Positions 1 to 12,109 are shown, numbered from the stretch's first letter. The stretch: DNA of 64,000 nt from Chlorops oryzae (GCA_020466095.1 CM035806.1:164433379-164497378), one strand, 5' to 3'. Notes: generated from the letters alone by a model not told the origin. Translations and numbers: made by a program.

Positions 1-174
1 CTTTAACGAATTTTTTCACTCCAAAAATTGTTTACTTGAATATGAACATTTAAAAAAAAAAATAATAATAAAACCTTAAAAATTTAGGGGAAAATGTTTG
101 TCTTCCAAAATAACTGAACTATGAACAAAAAAAAACTCTAATTTATAAAAAAAGTAAAAAATTTAGGAAAAATT

Positions 175-250
175 CTCGCCGCCCGCAGGGATAGAACCCC
201 GAACCTCCCGGCTGTCGAGTCATAGTTTGAACCACTGCGCTATCGAACGC
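175..250 (-). repeat. tRNA-like module 1 (pol III box A and B)
   Basis: Read on the minus strand, a good box A (TAGCGCAGTGG) is followed about 40 bases later by a box B-like GGTTCTATCCC. The arms do not fold into a convincing cloverleaf, so this is more likely the tRNA-derived part of a dispersed repeat than a functional tRNA. Confidence 0.45.
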
Positions 251-2354
251 TTAACGGGCAAATGAACAGAATGCGACGTAAAAGCAGACAACAGCAAAAA
301 CAATCATACGCAGCGAATAGGGAAATGTGAGCTGAGGCCTATCTACTCTTTCAGGTTTATGTATTAGGTGAAATGGCTAGTCATCAAGGACTGGCACTTT
401 GGCATGTCACAAATATCGGGGGCGACCTACTGACTACTGGGATATGATATAAGTATTTGAATGTGTATATCTATGCATGCGGCTTCCACAGTTCCCCATT
501 CGGTTTGACAGAATCTGTCAATCAGAGCCGGATTAAGGTGTCTAGGGGCCCGGGGCCAGAGAATGGCCGTGGACCTTTTATTAATTGAAAGATATATGTA
601 TGTATGTAGCATAAAATTTCAAACGTCAGTCGGTTCTGGACCAACTGAAGACCTAGAAATATGTAAGTCATTCGTCGCGTTGATCCTTTCTTGGTTCAAT
701 ATTCTATCTCATCGCGAGTAAACGATTCTTTCCAAAGACTAACATCATTCTGGTAGTTCTGATTCTGATTTTCTATTGTTACCTCGGAGTCAGTTAATAA
801 TGTTGAAGTACTTCCTTGTTATTCAAAATAAGTATCAATTGCCGGTCCAATGATTGGACTTCAATCAAACACTTTTCGATGTCACAAATAACCTCAAAAT
901 TAATAAATTTCGTACATAAACTTTTATAAATCTTAAAAGACATGTAGAATTTCGAGAAAACTGATAACATTTTTGTAAATTTATATGATATCCGAATGAA
1001 ATTTATCGGACCGCAAATTTTTTTATTAGGTTTCTCTACCAGTTTTCGCCCTTTTTCAATTCGCTCCATTTAGACTCCTTCTCAGAACGTTTCAATATTC
1101 GAGAGATTTTTATGAGTTCTTCAAAAAGATTCTGTACAGTGGGAAAGGAACGGCCTTATAAAGGATTCAAAATCTTATAATAATACTACCAAATATACAC
1201 TAGTGAGCAAAAAGATGAGACCATTTATTTAAATTTTATTCAGACTGCAGTTTTCTTTAATTTAACGATTAGAAATTATTAGATTCTTATTAAATCTGTG
1301 AAAAATCAAAAGAAAGGGAGAGGAAAAACTGTTAACAGAGCGACGAAAATAGTTCAGGAAAATTCGCTTATAAAAAACATTTTTGCAAAGTTTGTTTAAA
1401 ATGGGCGAAGGTTATGGGAGTAACAAGACCACAGTTCTCTATCAGAGAAAAACGGAGTACTGTGGCAAATACATGTCAAGTGCCAATAAAATCACCAAGA
1501 CATCCCAACTAAAAGTGTCTCGTTTCACAGAAAACAGAGCGTTAAAGCAGTCTGGAGTAATCAAAAGACATTATGTATGTATGTTTGTACGCACACAATG
1601 ATTGAAAAAGAAAGCATCTGGCCATTTTTTATTTTTCGTGTGCAGATCCTTATAATGCAATATTTACTTCACACAAGGTCTTCCACAAGGACCCTTCAGA
1701 ACCAATATATTGAAGATTTGGCGGTGTTTTTTTTTTTTTTTTTTTTTTTTTATAAAACTTGCATTTGATAACAAACGTATGTATATGTATTTATGATTAT
1801 ACCCATGCTGGGATACGACTATTAGGCGGACCATACACGTGCATGCATACAACGTCATTACATACTAAACTTAATAGTTACATCTATTTTCAGCACAAGA
1901 TTGAGAGTTGCATTCAGCTACGGCTTTCCGTTGGAAACAAGGAGTTATAGGTATGGCGACACATGAATGTTAGTTAAACTTACCGGGTAGGAAAAGTCGA
2001 CTTCACTGTATCGATGACGCTTTGGTGACTTGGAATCCGGTGTGCATGACGATTTTTGACAAGCACTTTGCATGAAATTTCTACGCGAACTGGCGATAGT
2101 GACGGCCCGGGTGATTTTGTCAAGTTTGAGAACATCAAAAATATTTTATAAAGTCCAAAAAATTATTTCCCGAACATAGAAAATCTCTTCATTCTCTCTT
2201 GGCATTTTTTTCGATTTCAAATTTGAGTTTTTCTTTTCTTGTACTGGTCGCCTTTGTGTCAATATTTTATTTTCTCTTTTTCGTATTATTGTTTGCCTGA
2301 GCTCAGAATTCAAGTCGAGCATTAACACACACATACGTACATAGACGTACACAG
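251..2354. other. non-coding upstream DNA
   Basis: AT-rich sequence with stop codons in all frames and no exon-like stretch. A motif resembling one hAT terminus (AGAGCCGGATTAAGG, about 526) has no visible partner. A poly(T) run sits near 1728-1751. Nothing else is recognised. Confidence 0.5.
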
Positions 2355-2574
2355 CCCTGTAGGAAATTGATCTAGTGCAGAAGTACTCTTTGACTACACC
2401 CCAAATCAACAGTACTACTCGCTCATAATTTCTCCGGCAATGTATTCAACTGTAGAGTTTAACTCTGAGTCGCCATTCGAAAATCGACAGTCGCGTTTGA
2501 ACTAGTGCAGAAGTAGAGGCAACAGGGCCAGTTCAGTAAATTTGCTATACTACGCTGATAGAATGGGGACCGGC

Positions 2575-2674
2575 CCACGCTGTCGTAGCTCACAGCGTAG
2601 CGCGTGCACCCCGCGATCCGAAGGATCCAGGTTCAAATCCCGGGGCAAGCGAACGCCGATTTTTTTTTTTTTTT
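2575..2674 (+). repeat. tRNA-like module 2 with T-run terminator
   Basis: GTAGCTCA-type box A region, then a perfect box B (GGTTCAAATCC, 2630-2640) and CCGGGG, followed by a poly(T) run at 2660-2674 that would stop RNA polymerase III. It lies inside element A. The acceptor stem does not pair well, so it is treated as tRNA-derived and not as a working tRNA gene. Confidence 0.5.
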
Positions 2675-2789
2675 AATTATTAGTAAAAATTGAAAAGCCT
2701 AAGAGGAAAGTTGTGAGACAACATTGGTGAAGACATGTTTTTCAATCCAATTATTTGAGTTTTTCGAAACATGTCATTCTTTCAAATTT

Positions 2790-2864
2790 TTTCACCTGCG
2801 ACAGGAATCGAACTCGAACCCTTCATATTGCCAAGCGAATACGCTTTCACTACGACACGGATCT
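2790..2864 (-). repeat. tRNA-like module 3
   Basis: On the minus strand it reads GTCGTAGTGAAAGCG, then GGGTTCGAGTTCGATTCC, a strong T-arm/box B. It lies inside element A, opposite to module 2. The cloverleaf is imperfect. Confidence 0.45.
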
Positions 2865-3128
2865 ATCTGACTCACGCACAGCAAATATATTAGATTAATG
2901 TGTGGGCAAAATTGAACTGTTGAATATGCCACTAGTTAGGTTCTACTGTCCGTGTCTCTACTCGCGTACTAGTTATTTTTTCTATACTCGAGAACTACTC
3001 CCTAGGGCACAATTGACCCCACTCTTCCTACAGGGAGGTCATGCCGAATGACCGTGTTTGTACCGCTTAAAGAACTCAAGTCACGTGTTACATAACTCTT
3101 AATTTCGGGATCTTTCGTCATTCTGAGC

Positions 3129-3377
3129 CAGTGCCGTAGCAATTCCGTTTTGCGTGGGGAAAAAAATTATTTTTTTAATTTGCGTGGGGGGAAAAATTAT
3201 TTTTTCAATTTTAACGTCTATTTTAATTAAAACCACATTACATACACGCTTTCAATGCATATTTTTTCGATTGTCATTTATTTATGCTCCTTTTTTAATT
3301 TTTTTCATGGGCAAAAACAAAAATGCGTAGGGGGGGGGGGAAAGCGCCCTCTTTCCCCTATGGTTGCTACGGCACTG
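3129..3377. mobile_element. hAT-type MITE, copy 1
   Basis: Terminal inverted repeats start CAGTGCCGTAGCAA and end TTGCTACGGCACTG. The flanks are ttctgagc and ttctgatc, an 8-bp duplication with one mismatch, typical of hAT. The interior is GTGGGG/poly(T) rich. A second copy lies at 11232-11488. Confidence 0.88.
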
Positions 3378-4953
3378 TTCTGATCGACTCTGCGACCTGA
3401 TGAATGCTTTCGTGGGCGAATATCTATGGACCCGTGTATTCTCGTACTTCAAGTCATACTAACATTCACACGAACCTCTAGGTACATAAGGTCTGACTTT
3501 GTTTGGTTTTTTTTTTTTTTTTTTTTTAGTGATGACTTTAATAACAACAAACTATGTATAATAAAAAAGAAAAGGTAAATTAAACATGATGCGAGCAAAT
3601 AAAAATTTTTTATCAATGCTGGTCGATGATTTACCTTTTAGTTGGCTTGGCCTACCTGCCTGTTTGGGTTGCTGTAAAAGAGCGAGCGACCCTCATTTTT
3701 CCGTTGCGTGCCCACACGCCTTCCTATTTTTGTACATCCACTTCAGGTGGCTATATTAGTTCTCTGTTCATTTTGTAACAGCTTCGCAATTGTCTGGCAA
3801 CATATGCATGATAGGGCACCGAAAAATAGATCCAACGAGGTATTTATGTCCGGTGATCTGGCCGGGTCACTGACACGCCAACGACAATCATTTTTCAATT
3901 CATGCGGAAAGGTGTAAAAAATTTCAAATTCAGCATTTGGGGGTTGTCTATGACTTATGACAATATTAATTGGGGAAAAAAGGGACTATGATGTCTACAA
4001 ATAATGATTCTTTTGGGCTTTATAACACATACCAAAATGCTACGTAGGTAAAGTGCCGATTTGAAACACATGAACAAAATAAATAAAATATTACCGGCAA
4101 GGCATAGGAGTATTTAGTGGGCAGTGTTGCATCTGGATTTTTTATATCGGCTTTTTTATATTCCTAGCCGAACTGAGGATAAGGCTACTATTTTTAATGG
4201 AAATCAATGCGAAAACAGCTGATTCGACAGTGAGTTAAATGATGGCTGGACACAAAATATTCGGGGTAGACCGACCCTAGGTGTTTTAGTTTTCCTTTTT
4301 TTTTTTTGTCTAATTCATATCAAAAACTAAAATACGAACTCTCGCACTCTCGCATAGCCATCACCAAAATGAAAAAGTAATCAAACTTCGCTCAGCTGAT
4401 GCGATGTGTCGTGGGCGCTGCTTTTACACGTAAACGTATTGTCATGCTTAGCTCAGACAAACGGCTAACGCAGACACAAATGCAAAGGCAAAGGCAAAGG
4501 TAAAGGCAAAAGCAAATTCAAATGAAAGATCTAATTGGATTTGTTGGCCATCTTTCTGAAGTGTGTTCTCGTCTCAATGAATTTCTTTTCATTTTTTTTT
4601 TGTATCGTATTATTTCGTGTTGGGTTTATTTTGTATTTCAGTCGTTGTTGGACTTTTGTATTGTATGCCTAGTCTGTGAGGTCACGCTCGTTGTAATGGA
4701 CTATCAAAGTTGTCGAAATAGGAAGTGAATGATTGCGCTAGAGGAAGATACTAATTTAGGTCACATCGATTTCGTTCAACGTTTTTAAATTTGTGAAGAC
4801 ATTATTTTCCCAAATTGTCAATGTGACATCAACATATCCAATAGATGATTTTGACGTTTTTAAGAACATATGTACCTTAATCATCCGAACAATTGAGGAA
4901 ATTAACTCTGCGAGGGTCGTTTTTGTTTGTGTGTTAGTAAAAGTTCATATTAT
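3378..4953. other. non-coding upstream DNA
   Basis: No gene is seen. There is a poly(T) at about 3511-3528 and a short AAAGGC hexamer repeat near 4482-4516. Near 4160-4172 is a right terminus (GCCGAACTGAGG) like that of the element at 5112-5523, without a recognised left end. Confidence 0.5.
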
Positions 4954-5077
4954 AGGGATTCATTCAGCTTCGGAAATTTTACGAAACGAGAAATTTGTCA
5001 CTGAACTGTCAAAATTTATATGAAAATTTCGAACGGGAAAAGTTACAAAGGCATTTTCAAAGCTGCATGAATCCCTA
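4954..5077. mobile_element. diverged short MITE (ATTCATGCAGC ends)
   Basis: Inverted ends AGGGATTCATTCAGCTT and AAGCTGCATGAATCCCT enclose about 124 bp. The ends resemble the AGTGAT-CTCATGCAG family at 18336 and 18766. The target duplication is not clear. Confidence 0.5.
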
Positions 5078-5111
5078 CATATATTAAAAAAATTCCTTGC
5101 TAAAGCTAAGG

Positions 5112-5523
5112 CCTCAGTTCGGATAGGAATGAAAAACTCCATAAAAAAAAAGCTTCAGAAAATTCCTGACAAAAAATTCACGCCGCATTTTTGACGGTTG
5201 GCCGTAGTTCAGTAAAAAAGTATCATAATAATTTAGTGCTATTTTTGCCTTCAAATGCACACCCAAATCCAGGCTTTCCTAGCAGAAATAATTGATGTTC
5301 AAATATTTCTTGCAGAAAAGTGACACTTGATGTCAAAATAGTTTGAATGTGGTTTAACAATACTTACATACATATAAGTTTTCATTTCGAAATTCAAAAT
5401 GAAATTCAAAATTTCAATCAGCTGTTTATGCCGTCAGAGCTGCTTAGAATATTTTTATGACACCTTCTTTCCTCTACGAAATAGCCTAGGAATTTCCTTT
5501 GGGTATTTCTTACCGAACTGAGG
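5112..5523. mobile_element. TIR element with CCTCAGTTCGG ends
   Basis: The left end CCTCAGTTCGGATAGGAA mirrors the right end TTACCGAACTGAGG. There is no reading frame inside and no certain target duplication. A further end of the same type sits near 4172. Confidence 0.55.
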
Positions 5524-7049
5524 TGAAGTCTTAAAAAGGGATCATTTTTTTTTCTCGATTTTCACATGCTAAATTGGGCTCAAATAGCCCGAAAGAGGGC
5601 AGCAGTGATTGTTTTTATCCATTTTAAAAGATGTTTTATAAAATTTATTTTTAACCTTAAATCGCTTCAAGTGCTCATTACCTCTGTTGCCAAATTTTTA
5701 TTGGAATATTCCGCTGAATGTCTCAAAACAATGCCAAAATTCCCTAAAATTCAAATTTTAAATCCTCTTAAAACTAAAACTGGATCTCATAAGGTCCCAT
5801 CAAATTTTCTCTGACTTCTTTTCTGCCTTAAGACTCCACTAAAGATCATAGATGTCTGATTTAATTTAGGGGAAATTTCCCTAAACTGGCAACAGCGCTC
5901 ATTACGAATCCAGTTCGTATAGTTATAAAATATAAGGAACTTGGTACAACCGAAAAGTTATGGTTTCTATTGGGAATATATATTTTTTTTATTATGAGGG
6001 AATACTTATACATATTAAATATGTAGGTATATTTTAAAAATATATGTATGTGACAGCTTCATTGAAATTTTTTTCTGAAATGTCTCCCATGTAAGTTATG
6101 TAAGTGAAAAAGGGCGGAGAGAGGTACTTAACAAGAGAAATAACAAAAAGTTAGTGACTCGTGCACACACTTCACATTTCCTGCTGGGCAAATGCACGCA
6201 GTGATTTTGCAGAGATTTCGCTCGCTCACTTGCTGGCTTGCTCAGTTGATCGCCTGTCGCGTGAGTTGACATACTGTGAGAAGGAGGAAGAGTTGTTGTT
6301 TGTGTACGATTGTTTCGGAAATAAAACGGCGAAACGGCGGATTCTTGTTACGGTGTACATAGTAAAATAAATAAGAAATATAGTGCTGTGAATATCTTAC
6401 ATCCATAATGATGACATCAAGAAGATTTTTTTCAAAATTAAAAATCAAACCATAAGCAAGACGAAAATCAAAACAAAAACAAATTGAACGATTGTGTCCG
6501 ATCGGATTTTGTTTGAGTGTTGCGTGTGAGGGAAGACAACAAATACCAAAAATAACCAAAACTATGTCAGCAACATGATTCTTACCTAGGAAGGGTGAAC
6601 TGCGTGTGGTGCAGACACAACAACCGAGCATCTTCGTAAGAGAACATCACAGTGTATCCCGCTTATATGTAGGCATTCCCCGCTTAAATGCACCCAAGGC
6701 TGTGCACCCAAAAGATTGACATTTATCATAAGGTTTCGACTGTGCTCTACTATATATTATCCGGGAGGCAACCTGTTTAATAAATCAATTCAAATGCCTC
6801 TGAAGAAATCATGTCGAAATCATTCGAGATGTGGATCGAACCAAGATTCTAGTACCAAATGGTCATATTGCATTGGAAATGTCCGCGATTTATTGCAAAT
6901 AAGAAATCCTTGAACTAAAAATTCCTATATTAAGGAGCAAGGATAGCGTCAAATCTACATAAGTTCTGTTCCATTAAATCAATGGGAGCCTTCTCGGATG
7001 GGAATGGGAAGATCTATTTAATCATTGATTGACATTTGTACGGGTTCTG

Positions 7050-7051
<2 letters not shown>
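5524..7051. other. non-coding upstream DNA
   Basis: No exon is supported. A stretch at 5730-5900 (ending near AAACTGGC) is similar to 23040-23155, indicating a dispersed repeat. Around 6170-6360 is a less AT-rich segment with an initiator-like TCAGTT. It could be a leader exon, but no donor site is convincing. Confidence 0.4.
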
Positions 7052-7093
<42 letters not shown>

Positions 7094-7245
7094 TCCCTCC
7101 CCTCCCTCCCCTCCCTCCCTCTCCCTCCCTCTCCCTCCCTCTCCTCTCCTCTCCCTCCCTCTCCCTCCCTCTCCCTCCCTCTCCCTCCCTCTCCCTCCCA
7201 CTCCCTCTCTCTCTCTCTCTCTCTTTCTCTATCTCTCTCTCTCTC
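7052..7245 (+). repeat. compound (CT)n / CCCTCC microsatellite
   Basis: Nearly 200 bases of pure pyrimidine: CT dinucleotides flanking a CTCCCTCC core. The open frames across it in all three phases (Ser-Leu-Pro) are composition artefacts. Confidence 0.97.
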
Positions 7246-8004
7246 GACTATTAAATGAAATTATTTTTTCCAAAGATTATTTGGAGATTGTTCGGAATTA
7301 ACCGCATGAGACATCTATCCGACTAGAGGACATGACCGTAATTCGTCACGGGGCGCCACAAAACTCATCAGCGCCTTTGGAGTGACCAAAAATTATAAAA
7401 AAACTCTCCGGCTAGCAAATTTCTCCAGTTTTTATTAAAACAAACATATGTATCTACTTGTAATAGATCAGTACTCCGGTGTTCAAAGATTGCTCTAGGC
7501 TTTTCCCTCAATTTCTGCGGTTCATGCATGGAGAATTTTCAAGATGTTGTGATTGTTTTGTTTTTATTTTTTTCTGAATTTTGAAAGTGTTAACAACTAT
7601 TGACTTCATTAACACGTCATAAATGTGCCAAGAGAATGATCACACCGCGAAGCGATCGCTCAGGAGGCAGACTATTGAGATACTATTTTCGTCCCGAATC
7701 TAAAGACATTTAAGGACTTACATTACTTATAACTGCTTTGATATATTAGTCATATCCTTATGATTATTCTTCCACTGCAGGAAAAATATTGTCGTTGATT
7801 AAGCACATCTTTCAAAAACTGTAACGAAAGCAATCATTTACAATATACACATTCGTATAACATGCTTTGTAATTAGTGCAGTCAGTCCATTTGGACTAAT
7901 TCAGTCCTAACTTTGGCCATGTAAGGCAAAACTAATTCTTCTTGATTTATAAACTTCTTTCAATATTACAAAGCTGGACGAGCCAAAACCAAAATGAAAA
8001 TAAA
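7246..8004. other. non-coding upstream DNA
   Basis: No coding or repeat structure was recognised beyond AT-rich sequence. Confidence 0.4.
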
Positions 8005-8198
8005 TTGTCACTGACAATATAATACCCGACAAAGATATAGGTATAATTTTAATAGGTATATGTTTAAAAACTCACCCCAACACCACGGCCATTAAGACGA
8101 ATTATACTTAAGGTTTCCGAGACCATAAGGGGCCCCAAATGCCAACTTCCGTTCAATTGCTTTATGAAAAGCTCCCATTTGCCACGCTCACTTACCCA
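8005..8198 (+). mobile_element. mini-me-like fragment (5' part)
   Basis: It contains the same landmarks as the 5' part of the longer copies: AATACCCGACA, a GGCCATTA segment, CCAACTTCCGTTCAATTGC, TTTATGAAAA and GCCACGCTCAC. It stops where LINE-derived sequence begins, so it is truncated or interrupted there. Confidence 0.7.
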
Positions 8199-8960
8199 AA
8201 AGTGACTGGGATCGAAATAGGCCTAGGATCATTAGAGACTACCATCTGTGGTATACAGATGGCTCCAAGACGGATCAAGAAGCTGGAGCGGGAGTTTACG
8301 GCTTTAAGCCGAAAAGAGAAATATATGCAAGCATGGGCCAAGAAACTTCGTTGTTTCAGGCAGAAGACCCCACGATAGAACTCTGTCTTAGGGAATATAA
8401 AGGAACTGCTGTAAAAGGTACAAACACTTTTATACACCTACTCTCGGAAAACAAGGCAGCACTACTTGCCTTAAACTCGTTCAGGTTTACATCCAAACTA
8501 GTTGGGGAGTGTCTGTTGCTACTCAAAGAACTTACGTAACAGTGTCAATCTTATTTGGATCCCAGACCACTGTGTGTTCGTAGGAAACGAAAAAGCTGAT
8601 GAATAAGTCAAGAAAGGAGCTGGCTCAGTATTTATGAGGGTACAACCCCACTGCGGTCCATCCTGGAGTAACTTCAAACTCAGCATTTTTAATTCGCTGG
8701 AAAGAGACTGAATGACAATGCATTGCAGGCGACTAACAAGCAAAAGAATTCATGCCAACAATATCAAAATCCCGAACCAAGAAGCTCCTAGTGATGAACA
8801 GGAACGGAATTCGGCTTGTCACAGGCTTTCGGACTGGACATTGTAAATCACAATAATCCCTTGTGGATGCAGTGAAATGATGACTTAGATCCCACACCCT
8901 CCAGGATCTCCAGGAATCGGTCATCAATATTTAGCTTTGTGAGATCTGAATTTTGAAATT
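8199..8960 (+). pseudogene. decayed LINE ORF2 fragment, RNase H domain
   Basis: Translation from 8249 begins WYTDGSKTDQEAGAGVYG, the first RNase H motif, with its catalytic Asp, found in non-LTR retrotransposon ORF2 proteins. Further motifs follow: ENKAALLAL near 8450 and WIPDHC-VGNEKADE near 8550-8600, the last changed from the usual WIPGHxGxxGNExADE. The region near 8800 resembles the RLVTG...TGHC C-terminal part of such proteins. Reading requires frame changes and crosses stop codons (for example about 8375 and 8537), and the reverse transcriptase and endonuclease are missing, so the copy is dead and 5' truncated. Jockey, R1 or I-like clades are all possible. Confidence 0.78.
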
Positions 8961-9313
8961 TGAAGATATGAATTGAATCAAGGCCAGATCTAGATAGCAT
9001 TCAGCATGTTTGGGAGCTTCTGTAGCGTTAGCTATGAAAACTTATCATCAAGGACCCCTCAAATACCATGGAAAAGGATTAACATGAGGAAAAACAATAA
9101 ATAGCATCCATCAAGACTAAAAGTTTACACCACTCCAATTTCCGTTGCTTAAAGGCACGCATAGACACTTGTAGCGGGAACGATTGAATGAAAACTTCAA
9201 AAAAAAAAAAACAAAAGCTAACAAATATAAAGTTTATTTCGGCTGACCATCATCTGATCCGAAAGTTTGACGCCGACAAGCCTACACATACATATTTGCA
9301 TCGTGTGTGGCTT
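8961..9313. other. non-coding upstream DNA
   Basis: Nothing recognised apart from a short poly(A) near 9199-9211. Confidence 0.4.
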
Positions 9314-9811
9314 CCCTCCAGTAAGCGTGGGGTAAATTGCTTCGACGTCAACTAGTACTTTCACCAGAACTAACGAACTAGTGCAAACGGTGGTAGAGTT
9401 TCGTATAGACCTCTGACTTGTATTTTATGGATAAATTGTTTTTCGTGTCAGTAATAATAATTGCCATAATATTGCTATTGCAAAAAGCGTTGATACACCG
9501 AAATCAAAAAAAATTCTACCTTCAAAAATTACAAAGATGAAGCTTTTTATAAAAAAAGAACAAAAAAAAAAAAAAAATCCATAAATTATGGTGAATATTA
9601 TTTCAAAACAAACTAGTGTTTTACTATACCTATCCAATTGGTTCCCAAAGCACTAGTAAAGCGTTAATTCAAGTGTACAAGTGGTGATTTTTAGCCTACA
9701 CGCAATGCTAATATTCTACAGAATAATACATATGCAGGGGTATAAAGACGAAGCAGTACTAATTGGAACTAGTAAAACGCTAGAGTTTAACTACTCGTAC
9801 TTCCTACAGGG
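9314..9811. mobile_element. CCC-type TIR element E (candidate)
   Basis: The right end TTCCTACAGGG is identical to the right end of element A. The left end CCCTCCAGTAAG is a diverged partner. The interior repeats ACTAGT five times, as in element A. The flanking dinucleotides (TT and CT) do not match, so the left boundary is uncertain. Confidence 0.45.
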
Positions 9812-10538
9812 CTAAGCTAGGCACATACGGCGAACATGCGCCCCGTACATCGATGGACTACTTGTGACACTTTCGTTAGTAAAAAAAAAAAACCCCATTT
9901 GATAGGGATAGTAAGATTTTTGGAGGTTTATTACATTGTTTTATCTGGTACTATTCCAATACTTCCTTTTGATAATTTTGGGTGAGATATTTTTTTGGTA
10001 AAGGCTCCCTCACTGATCTTCGGGAGGTTCCCTTCTCGGTGTTTCGCTGGGGCTTTGGTTATTATGAAGGGAGGATAAGTACGCTCAATTCTGATCAAGG
10101 TTTTTAACAATTGACATTGTTGACCCGCAATAAAGTTAAAATTGGTACGCCAAACAGGCAGGGGCGCCCCCAGTCGTCTCTACTGGGTAGGAAGTCAGTG
10201 TCATCCAGTTAGATCTATAGGATACTATTAGAGCGATGTAAGACAACACTTTGCAATGTTTCTACGGGCGCCTCAATTGTGGGCATCGATTTCGACATTA
10301 AAGGCTGTCTAACCCGTTGCAGTTTTTGGCAGTCGCTAAGGCTATCGATAACATCGTTTTTTTACATCCCGAGCGAAATTCGAAAAAGTTAGCTTCCTAA
10401 ATATCAGGTCTTTGAGTTCATGATTTCGTGCCTTAGAAGGTAATCGTAATGAATTTTCATAAAAGTACAGGTTCACAGTGCGACCTCACAGCCTCGAACG
10501 TGCTCAGGTCTTGCTGATCTTGTAATGATCGAATAATG

Positions 10539-10580
<42 letters not shown>

Positions 10581-10700
10581 GTCTTCTTTCTCTCTTCTCT
10601 GTCACGTTTTTAACCTGCTTATTTCTATCATTTGAACTTCGTATGTTCTTTGAACTTTATAGTGGATCGATGTTTTATATAACTTTTTTTTTTCTTACAG
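9812..10700. other. non-coding DNA upstream of sif
   Basis: No exon was identified before 10701. A CT microsatellite occupies about 10541-10600. A pyrimidine-rich tract ends in TTCTTACAG at 10692-10700, a good 3' splice site. Confidence 0.5.
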
Positions 10701-10781
10701 CGCGGCAGTCGCTATCACGCCCATCGGCATAATCAGCGTTCGCAGTCATTAAATCGCGGACAAGCACTCTCGCAAGCAGAT
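10701..10781 (+). other. sif: candidate upstream exon of sif
   Basis: The segment lies between a strong acceptor (T-rich tract, TTCTTACAG) and a donor (GAT then GTAAGC). One frame is open throughout, with exon-like codon choice and Ser/Arg/His/Gln-rich sequence (RGSRYHAHRHNQRSQ...). If joined to the exon starting at 10926, this frame continues and ends at a TAA (10968-10970), overlapping the SIF start codon out of frame. It therefore cannot extend the SIF protein. It may be a 5' untranslated exon carrying an upstream reading frame. A second possible donor lies at 10816 (CTCAG then GTAAAG). No transcript evidence is available here. Confidence 0.4.
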
Positions 10782-10925
10782 GTAAGCGGAATGTGGTGAC
10801 ATCGGAGTGCCTCAGGTAAAGGTTGTTATCGGAAATCTTTGAATTTATTGATCGTGACTGGACATCTGAAAATCTGAATGAAATTTTTCTCTCTCTCTTT
10901 TCCACCCCCTCCATCAAAAATATAG

Positions 10926-10954
10926 GCGGTCAATTCGGTTGCTCAAGCTGCGCA
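10926..10954 (+). other. sif: sif 5' untranslated bases before the start codon
   Basis: A long pyrimidine tract (TTTCTCTCTCTCTTTTCC) and TATAG at 10921-10925 make a likely acceptor, leaving 29 untranslated bases before the ATG at 10955. The reading frame stays open further upstream, so the exact exon start is an inference. Confidence 0.55.
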
Positions 10955-11061
10955 ATGGGAAATAAATTAAGCTGTTCTTGTGCGCCATTGATGCGCAAAG
11001 CGTATCGTTACGAGGATTCACCATGGCAAACATCACGACGTCGCGATGGTCATCTTTTAAG
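10955..11061 (+). CDS. sif: Still life (SIF), coding exon 1: N-terminus
   Basis: SIF is a Tiam-type exchange factor that activates Rac and, in Drosophila, acts at synaptic terminals. This exon encodes residues 1-36, starting MGNKLSCSC. Gly2 with Ser6 fits the N-myristoylation consensus, and Cys7 and Cys9 are plausible palmitoylation sites, so membrane attachment is inferred. The start was chosen because this N-terminus is the one I know for Drosophila SIF type 1; the in-frame ATG at 10823 lies before the acceptor. The donor AAG/GTGAAT follows two bases of the Arg36 codon (AG), which is completed by G in exon 2. The conserved peptide RRRDGHLL directly precedes the junction. Confidence 0.93.
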
Positions 11062-11231
11062 GTGAATAAAAACACATACACAAAAAGAAAAACCACAAAG
11101 CTTAATAATTTACCAGAATTTATTTTCAGTGTACACTTACTTCTTACTTAATTGTTTCTTCTTTATAATCCCCTTCTCTGCTTCCAATTAAGCCTTAACT
11201 TTCCGAATTGATTGGTTTTTCATTTTCATCG

Positions 11232-11488
11232 TAGTGCCGTAGCAATTCTGTTTTGCGTGGGGGAGGGGGGGCAAAATAATTTTTTTAAATTTGCGTGGGG
11301 GGACAAAATAACTTTTTCCATTTTAAGGTCTATTTTAATTAAAACCACATTACATGCACGCTTTCAATGCATATTTTTCGATTGTCATTTATTTATTCTT
11401 CTTTTTTTTAATTTTTTCCATGGGAAAAAACAAAAATGCGTGGGGGGGTGCAAAGCCCCCTCTTGCCCCTATGGTTGCTACGGCACTG
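11232..11488. mobile_element. hAT-type MITE, copy 2
   Basis: Termini TAGTGCCGTAGCAA and TTGCTACGGCACTG enclose a GTGGGG/poly(T)-rich body nearly the same as 3129-3377. No clear 8-bp duplication remains. Confidence 0.82.
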
Positions 11489-12109
11489 CCGATCAGTGTT
11501 GGAAATTAGGATGCATCGATATCGATTGTACTTATACGTATCCCTTATGTGAAAAACACCTTCAATAGAGAACCAGAGTACTCGGGTACCTTAAACAAAC
11601 TAAATGAGAAATATTAATATATATGCAGAAAATATAACACAAAATATATTCTCTCAGATTTTCAGTTTTAAAGATCCCTTCCTAATATAAAAACAAAAAA
11701 TTAGAAATTGGAAAAGCTGCCCGGGTACCTTGCCACTCACATAAGGGATATAGACCTTTGAACGTGTCAGCACTACAAATAGCGGGTACTGAAAATGAAA
11801 CAACTAGTCCCTTTTGGACCAGTTTGAAACTAGACCCAAACTAGACTAGATGTAATCAGTTTTTTTTTTTTAATTTTAGCGCCGAAATTATTCGAATTTT
11901 TCACTTATTCAATGTATAAATTTTCATCGAAATCAGACGTCATGAATTTTTTGGATTTTTTGGGTTTTTGGTCCACAACTCTCTAAACTTCCTCTTGACC
12001 ACCAAATTTTTTTTCTGTTAATGTCTTATAATTGCTCATTATAACACTGTGGCAAAAAAAAAAACGCACTACCAAAGCACTCTTTCTCACGGTCCGGCCC
12101 TGCACCTAG

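Larger units (their letters stand above)
2355..3035. mobile_element. CCC-type TIR element A (681 bp, 2-bp duplication)
   Basis: The ends are inverted copies of CCCTGTAGGAA. The flanks give a 2-bp duplication AG. The interior repeats ACTAGT/CTAGTGC motifs and holds two oppositely oriented tRNA-like modules. There is no transposase reading frame, so it is non-autonomous. The superfamily is not assigned. Confidence 0.6.

Noticed and set aside
524..560. hAT-type element (AGAGCCGGATTAAGG end)
   Set aside because: Only one terminus-like motif is present, with no partner end in reach.
2575..2674. Functional tRNA gene
   Set aside because: Box B is perfect but the acceptor stem does not pair and the locus lies inside a TIR element.
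6170..6370. Promoter or leader exon for sif
   Set aside because: An initiator-like TCAGTT and lower AT content are suggestive, but there is no downstream promoter element at the right distance and no convincing donor.
7025..7301. Overlapping 70-90 codon frames rich in Ser, Leu and Pro
   Set aside because: They arise in every frame of a CT/CCT microsatellite and have no splice or start context.
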